From Phycisphaerae bacterium (GTDB lineage: Bacteria > Planctomycetota > Phycisphaerae > Sedimentisphaerales > Anaerobacaceae), in contig JAPLMX010000132.1 of assembly GCA_026386805.1 (NCBI GenBank), positions 1-32,543 on the forward strand: 32,543 nt of DNA. Reading direction: 5' to 3'. The notes beneath the pieces are model-generated. The model was given only the letters and a program-made list of their open reading frames with translations. It made no database searches and was not told the DNA's origin. A program made the translations under genes and the position numbers. Positions 16,563-24,409 of the stretch are shown one piece after another (the first letter of the stretch is position 1; the number at the start of each line of letters is the position of its first letter).

Positions 16563-16582
16563 GGCGAGCGGGGACGCTCGCC
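16563..16582. repeat. GGCGAGCG hairpin repeat
   Basis: GGCGAGCG (16563-16570) pairs exactly with CGCTCGCC (16575-16582) around GGGA. It lies between the stop codon of the second CNNM gene and the likely start of the glycosyltransferase gene, and the flanking GTAGGG/CAGGGGAGCCCGCGAGGG bases look like part of the same unit. It may be an intercistronic RNA hairpin. Confidence 0.7.
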
Positions 16583-16588
16583 CTACCT

Positions 16589-17593
16589 TTACCACTCAGC
16601 CAGTTCACCCAGAAGCTCCTCAACCAGGTCTTTCATTGTGACAATCCCCAGCGGCACATCACGCCGGCCCCGCCGGCGCGTCGCCAGGACAATCTTCAAC
16701 TGCTCCCGCCGCATGATGTTGATGGCATCCGTAATGGGAGTATCGGCATCGAGGCTGCGAATCGGCAAGAGGAACTTCTCCAGACTCGGGAATTCCGCGC
16801 CGGACCCCAGGACATCGTAGACATTGATGTAGCCGACAATCTCGGCTGGCGTGTTCTGCCACACCGGCAGGCGCGTCAGAGATCTCTTCGCCAGTGCGCT
16901 AAGCAACGCGGAGCGATCGCTGCGCATCTCGACGGCGTGGACCCGCTCCAGCGGGACCATCACCATGCTCAGCCGAACGCCGGGGATCGTGGCGATGCGA
17001 TCCACCATTCTCGTTTGCACGTCGCTGAGAAGCCCCTCTTCCTGGGTGTCGTGCAGGATCGTCCGGACCTGATGGTCCTGATCGGACGCCATTGCCGCTT
17101 TGGGCGAGATGGGAGAGCCGATCAACCGGGCGCCGAGCCTCGCCAGCAGCTTCAGCAGTGGCACCGCCCCGCACCAGGTGAAGACCTCGTGGCTCACGTA
17201 CACCAAGGGGGCCACGAAGAACGTGAGCGTGTCGGCCCGGCGCAGGAACACGTTCTTGGGGATCAGCTCGGAGAAGACGAACAGCAGGGGGGCGGCCACG
17301 GCCATCGTATAGAGCTCGGCGACGCGCTCGGAGGCCACCACGTCGAGAAACGCCCCCGTGATGAGACTGGTCGCGAGGTAGTGCGCGAGGTTGGTCCCGA
17401 CCAGTAACGACAACAGCAGCCCGGAACTGTCCCGCATCACGTCGGCCAGCAGCAGGGCCGGCCACTTGCCGCGTTCGACGCCCAGTCGCAATCGCAGCCG
17501 GCTCAGTCGGTAGATCCCCGTCTCGGAGCCCGCAAAGAGGCCGGCCGCAACAATGGCCAGAATCGCCAGCAGAATGACGCTGAGTCTACTCAT
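16589..17593 (-). CDS. CNNM-domain / CBS-pair membrane protein (CorC/HlyC-like, short form)
   Basis: A 334-residue relative of CNNM/CorC proteins, which have been linked to magnesium or other divalent-cation export; the actual substrate here is unknown. Residues ~1-180 are the CNNM (DUF21) transmembrane domain with LFAGSETGIYRLSRLRL, SLLVGTNLAHYLATSL and FSELIPKNVFLRR. Residues ~200-330 form a CBS pair, beginning with MVDRIATIPGVRLSMVMVPL and ending with PLGIVTMKDLVEELLGE. The C-terminal CorC/HlyC domain present in its upstream neighbour is absent, so this is a truncated-form paralogue. Its ATG (17591-17593) overlaps the stop of the upstream CNNM gene by eight bases, indicating translational coupling and probably a heteromeric complex. 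Confidence 0.9.
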   Translation of the reverse strand: MSRLSVILLAILAIVAAGLFAGSETGIYRLSRLRLRLGVERGKWPALLLADVMRDSSGLLLSLLVGTNLAHYLATSLITGAFLDVVASERVAELYTMAVAAPLLFVFSELIPKNVFLRRADTLTFFVAPLVYVSHEVFTWCGAVPLLKLLARLGARLIGSPISPKAAMASDQDHQVRTILHDTQEEGLLSDVQTRMVDRIATIPGVRLSMVMVPLERVHAVEMRSDRSALLSALAKRSLTRLPVWQNTPAEIVGYINVYDVLGSGAEFPSLEKFLLPIRSLDADTPITDAINIMRREQLKIVLATRRRGRRDVPLGIVTMKDLVEELLGELAEW

Positions 17594-18851
17594 GGCGAGC
17601 GAGAGACTCCAAGGACAGAATGACGGTTTCGATCCGGTGCCGGTGGACGCGTTCCACCGTGAGCTTCAGGTTCCCGATATAGGCAATGTCGCCCTTTCTC
17701 GGGATCTTCCCCAAGAGGGTCATCACCAACCCGCCAATCGTGGATACGCGGGTCTCCTCCAGATCAACTCCAAACGCATCGACCCAATCGTGAATGGCCA
17801 GGTTGCCCGCCAGCCGATACTGGAGCGGCCCCAGTTGCGTGATCGGCTCGACACGGGCCGGGGCCTCGATTCTTCCGAACAGCTCCTCCGCGATGTCTTC
17901 CAGCCGGACCGATCCGGCCAGCCCCCCGTATTCATCGACGACGATCGCCATATCGGTCCCCGTTTTGCGGAAGAATTCCAGCAGGGATTCCACGGTCTTC
18001 TGCTCCGGCACAAACGGCATCGGCTGCACGAGCCGATCCAGCGGCACGCCAGGCTTCAGGAACAACTGCCGCAGATGAACCACGCCGAGGACGTTGTCCA
18101 CGTTTCCCGTGTAGACCGGGATTTTCGTCAGGTGATGCTCGTGCATCAATTCACGGGCCGATTCGGGCGACTCGGCCACATCGGACGAGATCATGTCCAC
18201 GCGCGGCTGCATGACGTGTCGCACCTTGAGCAGACCCAGCTCGACGACCTCTCCCAGCAGCCGGTTCTCATCCTCGCCGATCAGCCCGCGCTGACGGCTC
18301 AGACTGACCAACGAGCGAAATTCCGCCAGCGTAATCACACTCGGCAATTGGGCGTGGCCGAAAAGGACCCGCAGGACCGGCTCCAGGAACAGCATCCGAA
18401 AAGCCGAGGCCATTGGCCCAAAGACCTGAACTACCAGAAAAGCCGGTAATGCCGCGGCGACCGCCAAGGATCGTGAATTCGAGTAGGCCAGCGACTTGGG
18501 CAGAATCTCACCGGACAGCACCAAAACGATGAAGGTGGCGAAGGCCGAGACAGTGGCGGCGGCCAATCCCCATAGGTGACCGATGTGCGCCACCAGCACG
18601 CTCGATATGGCAAAGTACAGGACGTTCACGATCATGTTGCCCAGCAGCAGGCAGTTCAAGAGATGGCCCGGCCGTTGCAGCAGGCGGGCAACGAGCTTTT
18701 GCAGCCTGACGTCGGAGGCATCGAACTGCTGGACCTGTCGTTGGGTGAGGTTGAAGAAGGCGGTCTCCGACCCCGAGAAGAACGCTGCGCATGCCACCAA
18801 AAGGAGCATCAACAGAACATTGCCAAGGGTTTGATAGACCTGCGCGATCAT
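17586..18851 (-). CDS. CNNM / CBS / CorC-HlyC transporter-associated membrane protein
   Basis: A full-length 421-residue CorC/HlyC-family protein. The CNNM transmembrane domain (~1-190) shows AAFFSGSETAFFNLT, LLLGNMIVNVLYFAISS and LSGEILPKSLAYSNS. The CBS pair (~205-330) shows LLKVRHVMQPRVDMI, KIPVYTGNVDNVLGVVHL and VVDEYGGLAGSVRLEDIAEEL (quoted in part). Residues ~340-421 are the CorC/HlyC C-terminal domain (YRLAGNLAIHDW, RVSTIGGLVMTLLGKIPRKGD). Members are associated with divalent-cation homeostasis; transport by this protein is inferred only. The ATG overlaps the stop of the histidine-kinase gene by four bases (ATGA), so the kinase and this protein are translated as a coupled pair. Confidence 0.92.
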   Translation of the reverse strand: MIAQVYQTLGNVLLMLLLVACAAFFSGSETAFFNLTQRQVQQFDASDVRLQKLVARLLQRPGHLLNCLLLGNMIVNVLYFAISSVLVAHIGHLWGLAAATVSAFATFIVLVLSGEILPKSLAYSNSRSLAVAAALPAFLVVQVFGPMASAFRMLFLEPVLRVLFGHAQLPSVITLAEFRSLVSLSRQRGLIGEDENRLLGEVVELGLLKVRHVMQPRVDMISSDVAESPESARELMHEHHLTKIPVYTGNVDNVLGVVHLRQLFLKPGVPLDRLVQPMPFVPEQKTVESLLEFFRKTGTDMAIVVDEYGGLAGSVRLEDIAEELFGRIEAPARVEPITQLGPLQYRLAGNLAIHDWVDAFGVDLEETRVSTIGGLVMTLLGKIPRKGDIAYIGNLKLTVERVHRHRIETVILSLESLARHE

Positions 18852-19702
18852 CGGGGATCAAGGGGCGGCACGCGGAGCAGTCGGATCGTGAATGTGCTTC
18901 CCTGGCCGCTCTGCGATTGAACGGTGATCTCGCCACCGTGGGCGTCGACGATCCGCCTGCAAAACGCCAGACCGACGCCCGAGCCGGAGTCCGAGCCGGC
19001 GGGGCGGTCCTTTCCGGTTTTCGTGGTGAAGAACGGCCGGAAGATGTTCTTCAGGTTCTCCGGCGTGATACCGCAGCCGGTGTCGCTGACGACCAGGTCA
19101 ATATGATCGGTGTCCGCCACCGCCGACACCCGCAGGGCCCCGCCGCCGGGCAGCATCGCGTCCCGGGCATTCAGGATCAGGTTCATCAGCACCTGCTCAA
19201 TCTGCACGGGAACGCAGCTTACCTCCAGCGCGTCGTCCACCCGAATCTCCACCCTGATTCCGTCCTTGCCGAAATCCCGGCACAGGCACGTGAAGACTTC
19301 CTCGACGAGGGCTTTGACGGAGACGGTTTCCCGCTTCTGTTTCTGGCCGTTGGCCATCGCGAGCATGCTCTGCATGATCTTGGAAGCACGCTGACAATTC
19401 CGCACGGTCTTGTCGAGCACTTTCTCGGCCAGCTTCTTATCGTCGGGATTCTGCGCCGCCAAGGCCGCATAGTTCGCCAGCGGTGTTAGCAGGTTGTTGA
19501 TCTCGTGCGCGATCATGCACGTCGCCGACCCGAGGTTGGCGAGGGCCTGGAGCTGCATACTCTGGGACTTCAACGCCCGATTCTCCTCCTCTTTCTGGGC
19601 GAGACACTGATGCAACGACAGTCGTCTTTCGATGATACTTGCCAACAGCCCACTCCTTGCATACAATCCATTGTAGGGCATCCGTACCCCCATATTATCC
19701 AC
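18848..19702 (-). CDS. Soluble sensor histidine kinase
   Basis: A 284-residue cytoplasmic histidine kinase without transmembrane segments or a recognisable PAS, GAF or other sensor domain. Residues ~28-56 form a short coiled coil (LAQKEEENRALKSQSMQLQAL). The phospho-acceptor box AHEINNLLTPLANY contains His66. The ATP-binding domain has the N box NLILNARDAM, the G1 box DTGCGI, an F box (FRPFFTTKTGK) and the G2 box GSGVGLAFCRRIVDAHGGEI. The start is uncertain: GTG 19702 gives 284 residues, and ATG at 19693 or 19681 are alternatives. It heads the leftward operon and is coupled by ATGA to a CNNM gene. A receiver-only response regulator is encoded divergently 300 bases away and is the obvious partner. 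The input may be a partner protein such as the 88-residue product or the CNNM/CBS proteins. Confidence 0.9.
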   Translation of the reverse strand: MDNMGVRMPYNGLYARSGLLASIIERRLSLHQCLAQKEEENRALKSQSMQLQALANLGSATCMIAHEINNLLTPLANYAALAAQNPDDKKLAEKVLDKTVRNCQRASKIMQSMLAMANGQKQKRETVSVKALVEEVFTCLCRDFGKDGIRVEIRVDDALEVSCVPVQIEQVLMNLILNARDAMLPGGGALRVSAVADTDHIDLVVSDTGCGITPENLKNIFRPFFTTKTGKDRPAGSDSGSGVGLAFCRRIVDAHGGEITVQSQSGQGSTFTIRLLRVPPLDPR

Positions 19703-19724
19703 GGGAAGGACTCGTTTTGCAAGT

Positions 19725-19991
19725 ATGAATGATCAGAGGATTCTGGAAGAACTGCTGGCCCTGCTGGAGGCGCGGAACGTGAAAATCCGGAGCGAGCCGC
19801 TGGGCGGCAGGGGTGGGGGACTGGCGTCCATGAAGGGCGAAACCATCTTCTTCGTTGATACACAGGCGTCCAATGCCGACGTGGCCGCCCTTTGCGCCGG
19901 CGCTGTCCGTAAGCTGGTAGATATCGAGGCGCTTTACTTGCGTCCGGAAGTACGCTCATTCCTGGAAAGCGATACCGCACCGGCGTTTTGA
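19725..19991 (+). CDS. Small conserved protein of unknown function
   Basis: An 88-residue soluble protein with no recognised domain. The N-terminus MNDQRILEELLALLEARNVKIRSEP is a predicted helix and strand. It is followed by the glycine-rich LGGRGGGLASMKGETIFFVDT, then an alpha-helical middle (ASNADVAALCAGAVRKL) and LYLRPEVRSFLE at the end. The pattern looks like a compact alpha/beta protein. Its ATG is 22 bases from the divergent histidine-kinase start, and its stop (19989-19991) overlaps the AGGAG that serves the response-regulator gene by a base. It is almost certainly co-transcribed with the regulator. A role as an adaptor or sensor for the two-component pair is inferred from position only. 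Confidence 0.75.
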   Translation: MNDQRILEELLALLEARNVKIRSEPLGGRGGGLASMKGETIFFVDTQASNADVAALCAGAVRKLVDIEALYLRPEVRSFLESDTAPAF

Positions 19992-20002
19992 GGAGACTCG
20001 CA

Positions 20003-20476
20003 ATGGCTGATCGCAAGGAAGATACAGACAAGCTGCCGGTGATTCTCATCGTGGATGACGACCAGCAGAACCTCGAGCTGGTCCAAGCCTATTTGGAGGA
20101 CATCGAGTGCGAGACCGTGGCCGCCCACGATGGGATTGAGGCCCTGGAAAGGGTGGCAAAGGACAAACCCGACCTGATCCTGCTCGACGTGATGATGCCC
20201 AAGATGAGCGGATTTGAGGTCTGCCGAAGGCTCAAGATGGATCCCGATACCATCAACATCCCCGTCATTATGGTGACGGCTTTGAACGAATTTGGCGACA
20301 TCGAGCGTGGCATCGACTCTGGCACCGACGATTTTGTCAGCAAACCGATCAATAAACTCGAGTTGCTGACCCGCATCCGCACCATGCTCAAGCTCAAGCA
20401 CCTCACCGACCGCCTGCACCGTACTATGGCCTACTTAAGCGAAGTCGAGAGGCACACCCAAACCGGCTCGTCGTAA
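20003..20476 (+). CDS. CheY-like response regulator with C-terminal extension
   Basis: A 157-residue single-domain receiver. ATG 20003 is chosen because AGGAG lies at 19991-19995, seven bases upstream. The acidic pocket is Asp18-Asp19-Asp20 in ILIVDDDQQN, and the phospho-acceptor is Asp62 in ILLDVMMPKMSG. The switch Thr is in VIMVTALNE and the conserved Lys is in DFVSKPINKLELLTRI. About 25 residues follow the receiver (LKHLTDRLHRTMAYLSEVERHTQTGSS, read in pieces) with no output domain. That is the layout of PleD/DivK-like receivers that act through protein contacts. It probably receives phosphate from the divergent soluble histidine kinase. Confidence 0.93.
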   Translation: MADRKEDTDKLPVILIVDDDQQNLELVQAYLEDIECETVAAHDGIEALERVAKDKPDLILLDVMMPKMSGFEVCRRLKMDPDTINIPVIMVTALNEFGDIERGIDSGTDDFVSKPINKLELLTRIRTMLKLKHLTDRLHRTMAYLSEVERHTQTGSS

Positions 20477-20687
20477 GATCGCCGAGCGAGTGGCATCCAC
20501 CATCCGATAACTACGCCTTCACAGCCCAACCAGGCCCTACAGCACACACAGTCGCCATTGTGGCCGGTGCAAGTGCGCCGTGCGCCCCGGCCCGGCCCTG
20601 ACCGAAGTTAATACCCCTCACGAATTGGACGATACGGGAGCAGTACCTTGGTCTTGCTTTCATACGACCGGATATTAGGAGTGAGGG

Positions 20688-22316
20688 ATGAGTGGATTGC
20701 TGGAGATTCTTGGCAGGGCGATTACGGTTGACACGCCCGGACTGATCTGGCACTGGCTTAGTGAGCGGCGCGAGGCCCAGGCCGATGCCGAGCAGCCGGA
20801 AAACCCTCACTTGGACCATATTATTGGCCTGATGGGCTGTGGCAAGTTCTCGGAAGCCCGCGAACAGGTCCGGCTCTATCTATTCGCAAATCCTTCCTGT
20901 TGCTATGGCCGAATGGCCGCTACGGCTTTGCTGCTCCAAGACAATAACCTCAAGGAGGCGATGGACGAACTGAATTCCATCTACATGCGACAACCCAGCA
21001 ACACGCTGGCGCTGTATCTGCTCGGCCATTGCTTCGAGCGTCTTGGCCATCAAGCCCAGGCCATCGAATTCTACCAGGACTGCGTCAAGTTCAACGGTTA
21101 TCTGCAACTGCCGGCCCAGCGGTTGGGCGCGATCTATTTCAAGGATGGCCGCTTGGACGAGACCATCGCCCAATATGAGCCGTTGAAGGAGCAATATCCT
21201 GATGATATCTCGACTTTGGTGACGCTGGGCCATCTCTATATCGCGACCAGCCAGTATTCCAGGGCCGTCGACACCTTCAACACCGCCATTCTGATCCATC
21301 CGGACAACTTCATGACCCACGACGACTCCATTGAGGAGTTGATCTGCTCGGGGCAGCTTCAGGAGGCCCTCGATCAGATCGATGTGAATCTGGTCGATGA
21401 GCCCGACAGGCCGGATCTGATTGCCAAACAGGCCGATATCCTCGTCATGATGGGGGGCATCAGCGACGCGATTGTCCTGTACCAACGGGTGCTGCGAATC
21501 TGTCCGGACTTTCTGGAGGCGACCATCAAGCTGGGGACCTGTTTCCTGAAAATGCACGCGGACCAGCTTGCGGCCCAGCAGTTCAATAAGGCGATCGAGA
21601 TCAACGACAAGATCGTGGATGCCTACACGGGTCTGGCCGCCGCACAGAGATTGGCCGGTCGGCCGGCGGAGGCAGCGAACACCCTTTCGCTGGCCTCGGC
21701 GATCCAGCCGAACAGTTCGTTTCTCTTCACCGAGACCGCCAAACTGATCCTCAAAGCGGCCCTCGAAGCCAACCTGTTGCCGGCCCCGCCGGATGGCCAG
21801 ATATTCGAGCAAAACGTGCTGGCCGCCCATGAGCACCATTTGGCCCGGTCTCCGAACAACCCCGACCTGCACTACCGGCTGGGGATTCTACACATGAACG
21901 CCGGCCGTATGCAGCAGGCGGCCGATTGCTTCAAGGCCGCCATCGACATCAATCCGACGTTCTACCGGGCCGCCACGAAGCTGGCCATCTGCCTGTTCGA
22001 GACCAGCCGCAAGGAGCAGGCTCTCGACTTGATCATGCCGCCGCGTGACTATGATCCGACGACTCTCGACCTGTACTACCAGACGGCGCTGCTGTACTGC
22101 AATCGTGTCAAGTTCGCGTCGTCGATGATCAACCTGCAACACCGGATTGAAGCAGACAACGTCAGTGCGAGTGAAGCGAAGCAATCGGCGTCGAGCCTCG
22201 ACCCAGCCACGAACATTTCCATCGTCCTGCAAAACCTTGGCGTATCCGACACCACCGGCCTGATGTGGGAAAACCTCTGCCAGACGGCCGCCGACGCGGC
22301 CATCGCAAACGCCTGA
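20688..22316 (+). CDS. Tetratricopeptide-repeat protein
   Basis: A 542-residue soluble protein made largely of TPR helix pairs. Clear units include ALYLLGHCFERLGHQAQAIE, LPAQRLGAIYFKDGRLDETI, STLVTLGHLYIATSQYSRAV, DAYTGLAAAQRLAGRPAEAA and PDLHYRLGILHMNAGRMQQA. The N-terminus (MSGLLEILGRAITVDTPGLI) lacks a signal peptide, so it is probably cytoplasmic and a protein-interaction scaffold. ATG 20688 follows GGAGTGAGGG closely. Oddity: residues ~492-500 (VSASEAKQS) are encoded by a tract that matches a well-known dispersed repeat-type sequence (22161-22186), so the C-terminal ~45 residues, which are not TPR-like, may include repeat-derived sequence. It lies 211 bases after the response-regulator gene and may form part of the same locus. 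Confidence 0.85.
   Translation: MSGLLEILGRAITVDTPGLIWHWLSERREAQADAEQPENPHLDHIIGLMGCGKFSEAREQVRLYLFANPSCCYGRMAATALLLQDNNLKEAMDELNSIYMRQPSNTLALYLLGHCFERLGHQAQAIEFYQDCVKFNGYLQLPAQRLGAIYFKDGRLDETIAQYEPLKEQYPDDISTLVTLGHLYIATSQYSRAVDTFNTAILIHPDNFMTHDDSIEELICSGQLQEALDQIDVNLVDEPDRPDLIAKQADILVMMGGISDAIVLYQRVLRICPDFLEATIKLGTCFLKMHADQLAAQQFNKAIEINDKIVDAYTGLAAAQRLAGRPAEAANTLSLASAIQPNSSFLFTETAKLILKAALEANLLPAPPDGQIFEQNVLAAHEHHLARSPNNPDLHYRLGILHMNAGRMQQAADCFKAAIDINPTFYRAATKLAICLFETSRKEQALDLIMPPRDYDPTTLDLYYQTALLYCNRVKFASSMINLQHRIEADNVSASEAKQSASSLDPATNISIVLQNLGVSDTTGLMWENLCQTAADAAIANA
22161..22186 (+). repeat. REP-like tract in the TPR gene
   Basis: GTCAGTGCGAGTGAAGCGAA (22161-22180) continues with GCAATC. 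It closely resembles the dispersed GTCATTGCGAGCGAAGCGAA-GCAATC repeat known to yield SEAKQS peptides in many bacterial genomes (recollection). It is read in frame as VSASEAKQS. Confidence 0.5.
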
Positions 22317-22772
22317 AAGTGGCGAGGAACGTAGCCAAATGGTTCTTTCGGGGCAATCCGGCCAATACGGCCGAATGAAACATAACATATCTTATAGGAC
22401 GTGCGAGATGGGGCGTTTTCCCCCGGGGCCCGGGCAATCCTGCGGCTCGCACGCATCGAATCCCGCCAGATCGGGTTTGCCCTGCGGATCTTTTGGCTCT
22501 GGCGCATTCCTCGGTTGGTTCAGACGGATTCTACGGTTGCGACCGGGGGGGATTTCGTGCCTACACGCCGCAAACCAGCGGGATCTTGACGCCTGACATA
22601 CCGTGACACATGCCGATAGTCCTATAAACGCAGTCTGGCGAGACGTTTGCGGATCGGCGCAGATAACGTAAGCTATTGTTCGCACATTGTACTGGGACGT
22701 GAAAAGGGTTCTTTCTCTGGTCGATGGTTAAGGGTCACAAGAGAACGGTTCAACCAAAGAAAGGACAGGATC
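22317..22772. other. Gene-free region before the IS256 transposase
   Basis: Several short frames occur on both strands but none has a recognisable family or a good start site. The region contains a GC block (CCCCCGGGGCCCGGGC near 22421-22436) and an AT-rich spot (AACATATCTTATAGGA near 22384) that could serve as a promoter. The left end of the IS256 element should lie somewhere in 22600-22760, but no terminal inverted repeat was found by eye. Confidence 0.4.
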
Positions 22773-24005
22773 ATGCAAGACAGTCCTTCGGCACCGGCAG
22801 ACAAGAACTTGAGTCACGTGATCAAGATCGATGAGGCCCAGATTCAGCAGCATCTGGGCGAGATGGTGCGCTCGACCGTGGAGCAGACCCTCAACGGCAT
22901 GCTCGACGCCGAGGCGGATCGGTTGTGCAACGCCCGGCGCTACGAGCACACCGAGGCCCGGACCGACCAGCAGGCTGGGCATTACAAGCATAAGCTGCAA
23001 ACGAAGGCGGGAGAAGTGGAGTTGAAGATCCCCAAGCTGCGGCAGGCGCCTTTCGAGACGGCCATCATCGAGCGGTATCGCCGGCGCGAATCATCGATCG
23101 AAGAAGCCTTGATGGAGATGTACCTAGCGGGGGTCTCGGTGCGGCGGGCGGAGGACATTATCGAGACTCTCTGGGGCATGCGGGTCAGCGCCGGCACGGT
23201 CAGCGATCTGAACCAGAAGATGTATGAGCGGATCGAGGCGTGGCGTAACCGTAAGATCGAGAAGACCTATCCCTACGTCCATCTCGATGGGATCAGCCTC
23301 AAACGAACCTGGGGTGGCGAAGTCCGCAACGTGTCGATTCTGGTGGCGGTGGGCGTCGGCGAAGACGGGTACCGGGATATCCTGGGCATCGCCGAGGGCT
23401 GTAAGGAAGATAAAGCCGGCTGGAGCGGTTTCCTGACGTACCTCAAAGGCCGGGGTCTGGCCTGTCCGGAGCTCTTCATCTCGGACAAGTGCCTGGGCCT
23501 GATCGAGTCATTGGCCGAGTACTATCCCCAGGCTCGCTGGCAACGCTGCATGGTCCACTTCTACCGGAACGTCTTTTCACTCGTGCCCAAAGGCCAGGTC
23601 AAAGTCGTGGCGGCCATGCTCAAGGCGATCCACGCGCAGGAAGACTGGGCCGCGGCTCGGGAGAAAGCCAAGGCCGTCGCGGACAAGCTGGAGACGATGA
23701 AGCTCCGGGCGGCGGCGAAAGAAGTCCGGGAGGGCATTGAAGAGACGCTGACGTATTATGCCTTTCCCGACAAGCATCACCGGCAGATCCGCACGAATAA
23801 TCCGCTGGAGCGGATCATGCGGGAGATCCGCCGACGGAGTCGGGTTGTGGGCAGCTTCCCCGATGGTCAAAGTGCCCTGATGCTGGCGGCGGCGCGACTG
23901 AGATATATCGCAGGCAGCCGCTGGGGCACGCGGCAGTACATGAACATGGAGCGATTGAAGGAACTCAAGCAGGAACAGCAGGAGGCCGCGGCGGCCGTCG
24001 CCTGA
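22773..24005 (+). CDS. IS256-family (mutator-type) transposase, apparently intact
   Basis: A 410-residue DDE transposase of the IS256 family. ATG 22773 follows AAGGACAGGA; a longer frame to 22647 adds non-family sequence. The catalytic triad is visible: Asp172 in YPYVHLDGI, Asp238 in LFISDKCLG and Glu346 in TNNPLERIMREIRRRSR. The C/H motif QRCMVHFYRNV (257-267) lies between the second Asp and the Glu, as is usual. The N-terminal zinc-free DNA-binding part includes YKHKLQTKAGEVELKIPKLR. No frameshift or stop disrupts it, so it could be active. The right flank is the decayed end of a different IS256 copy in opposite orientation. Confidence 0.92.
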   Translation: MQDSPSAPADKNLSHVIKIDEAQIQQHLGEMVRSTVEQTLNGMLDAEADRLCNARRYEHTEARTDQQAGHYKHKLQTKAGEVELKIPKLRQAPFETAIIERYRRRESSIEEALMEMYLAGVSVRRAEDIIETLWGMRVSAGTVSDLNQKMYERIEAWRNRKIEKTYPYVHLDGISLKRTWGGEVRNVSILVAVGVGEDGYRDILGIAEGCKEDKAGWSGFLTYLKGRGLACPELFISDKCLGLIESLAEYYPQARWQRCMVHFYRNVFSLVPKGQVKVVAAMLKAIHAQEDWAAAREKAKAVADKLETMKLRAAAKEVREGIEETLTYYAFPDKHHRQIRTNNPLERIMREIRRRSRVVGSFPDGQSALMLAAARLRYIAGSRWGTRQYMNMERLKELKQEQQEAAAAVA

Positions 24006-24036
24006 GGTTCCGATAACGTACCGCCCCCTTAAGGGT

Positions 24037-24118
24037 GAGATATTGTCAAATGTTGTGGATGAGATTCTTGGCGGACGAATTCTCTGTCCCTTCTGGGTGA
24101 GCAGAAAAGAATACCAGT
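24037..24118. mobile_element. Probable terminal region of the decayed IS256 copy
   Basis: The bases after the remnant's stop codon, read on the minus strand, end in ATCCACAACATTTGACAATA (about 24063-24044) followed by TCTCACC. This resembles the ends of IS256-type elements (recollection of family termini). It is AT-richer than its surroundings. The opposite end is lost. Confidence 0.4.
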
Positions 24119-24409
24119 TCAAGCGGCGATCTCCTTGATTCCATCCACGAATCTCACACCTCGAATCACCTCGGGGATCCACTCTTGGCCGTGGAGCCGA
24201 CGCCAGTGTTTCTCCGCACAGCGCGCCAACTTGAACACCATCGTCAGGCAGGCGGTTCGGCTCCCACTGCCCTTGGTCCGCACCGTGCGCAGCCGCACCG
24301 TCGCGAACGTCGATTCGATCAGATGGGTCGTGCGCAGAGGAATCCAATGCTCTGCCGGAAAGTCATAGAACGTCAGCAACACCTCCCGATCCTTGACCAA
24401 GCACTCCAC
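24119..24409 (-). pseudogene. C-terminal remnant of a second IS256-family transposase
   Basis: About 96 residues match the C-terminal end of IS256-type transposases of a different subgroup: CLVKDREVLLTFYDFPAEHW, then HLIESTFATVRLRTVRTKGSGS (with the catalytic Glu in LIEST), then MVFKLARCAEKHWRRL and VIRGVRFVDGIKEI at the end. The first ~300 residues are missing; the break is near 24405-24415, where the sequence changes to repeat debris. It lies tail to tail with the intact IS256 transposase. Non-functional. Confidence 0.85.

Noticed and set aside
16516..16623. N-terminal extension of the glycosyltransferase from TTG
   Set aside because: The added residues come largely from the GGCGAGCG hairpin repeat. 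The extension was left out but not excluded.
22437..22590. Possible riboswitch in the GC-rich gap upstream of IS256
   Set aside because: It was compared by eye with the cyclic-di-GMP consensus; the required conserved blocks were not found.
22392..22685. 97-codon minus-strand frame before the IS256 element
   Set aside because: Cys/Pro/Arg-rich with no family resemblance and no ribosome-binding site.
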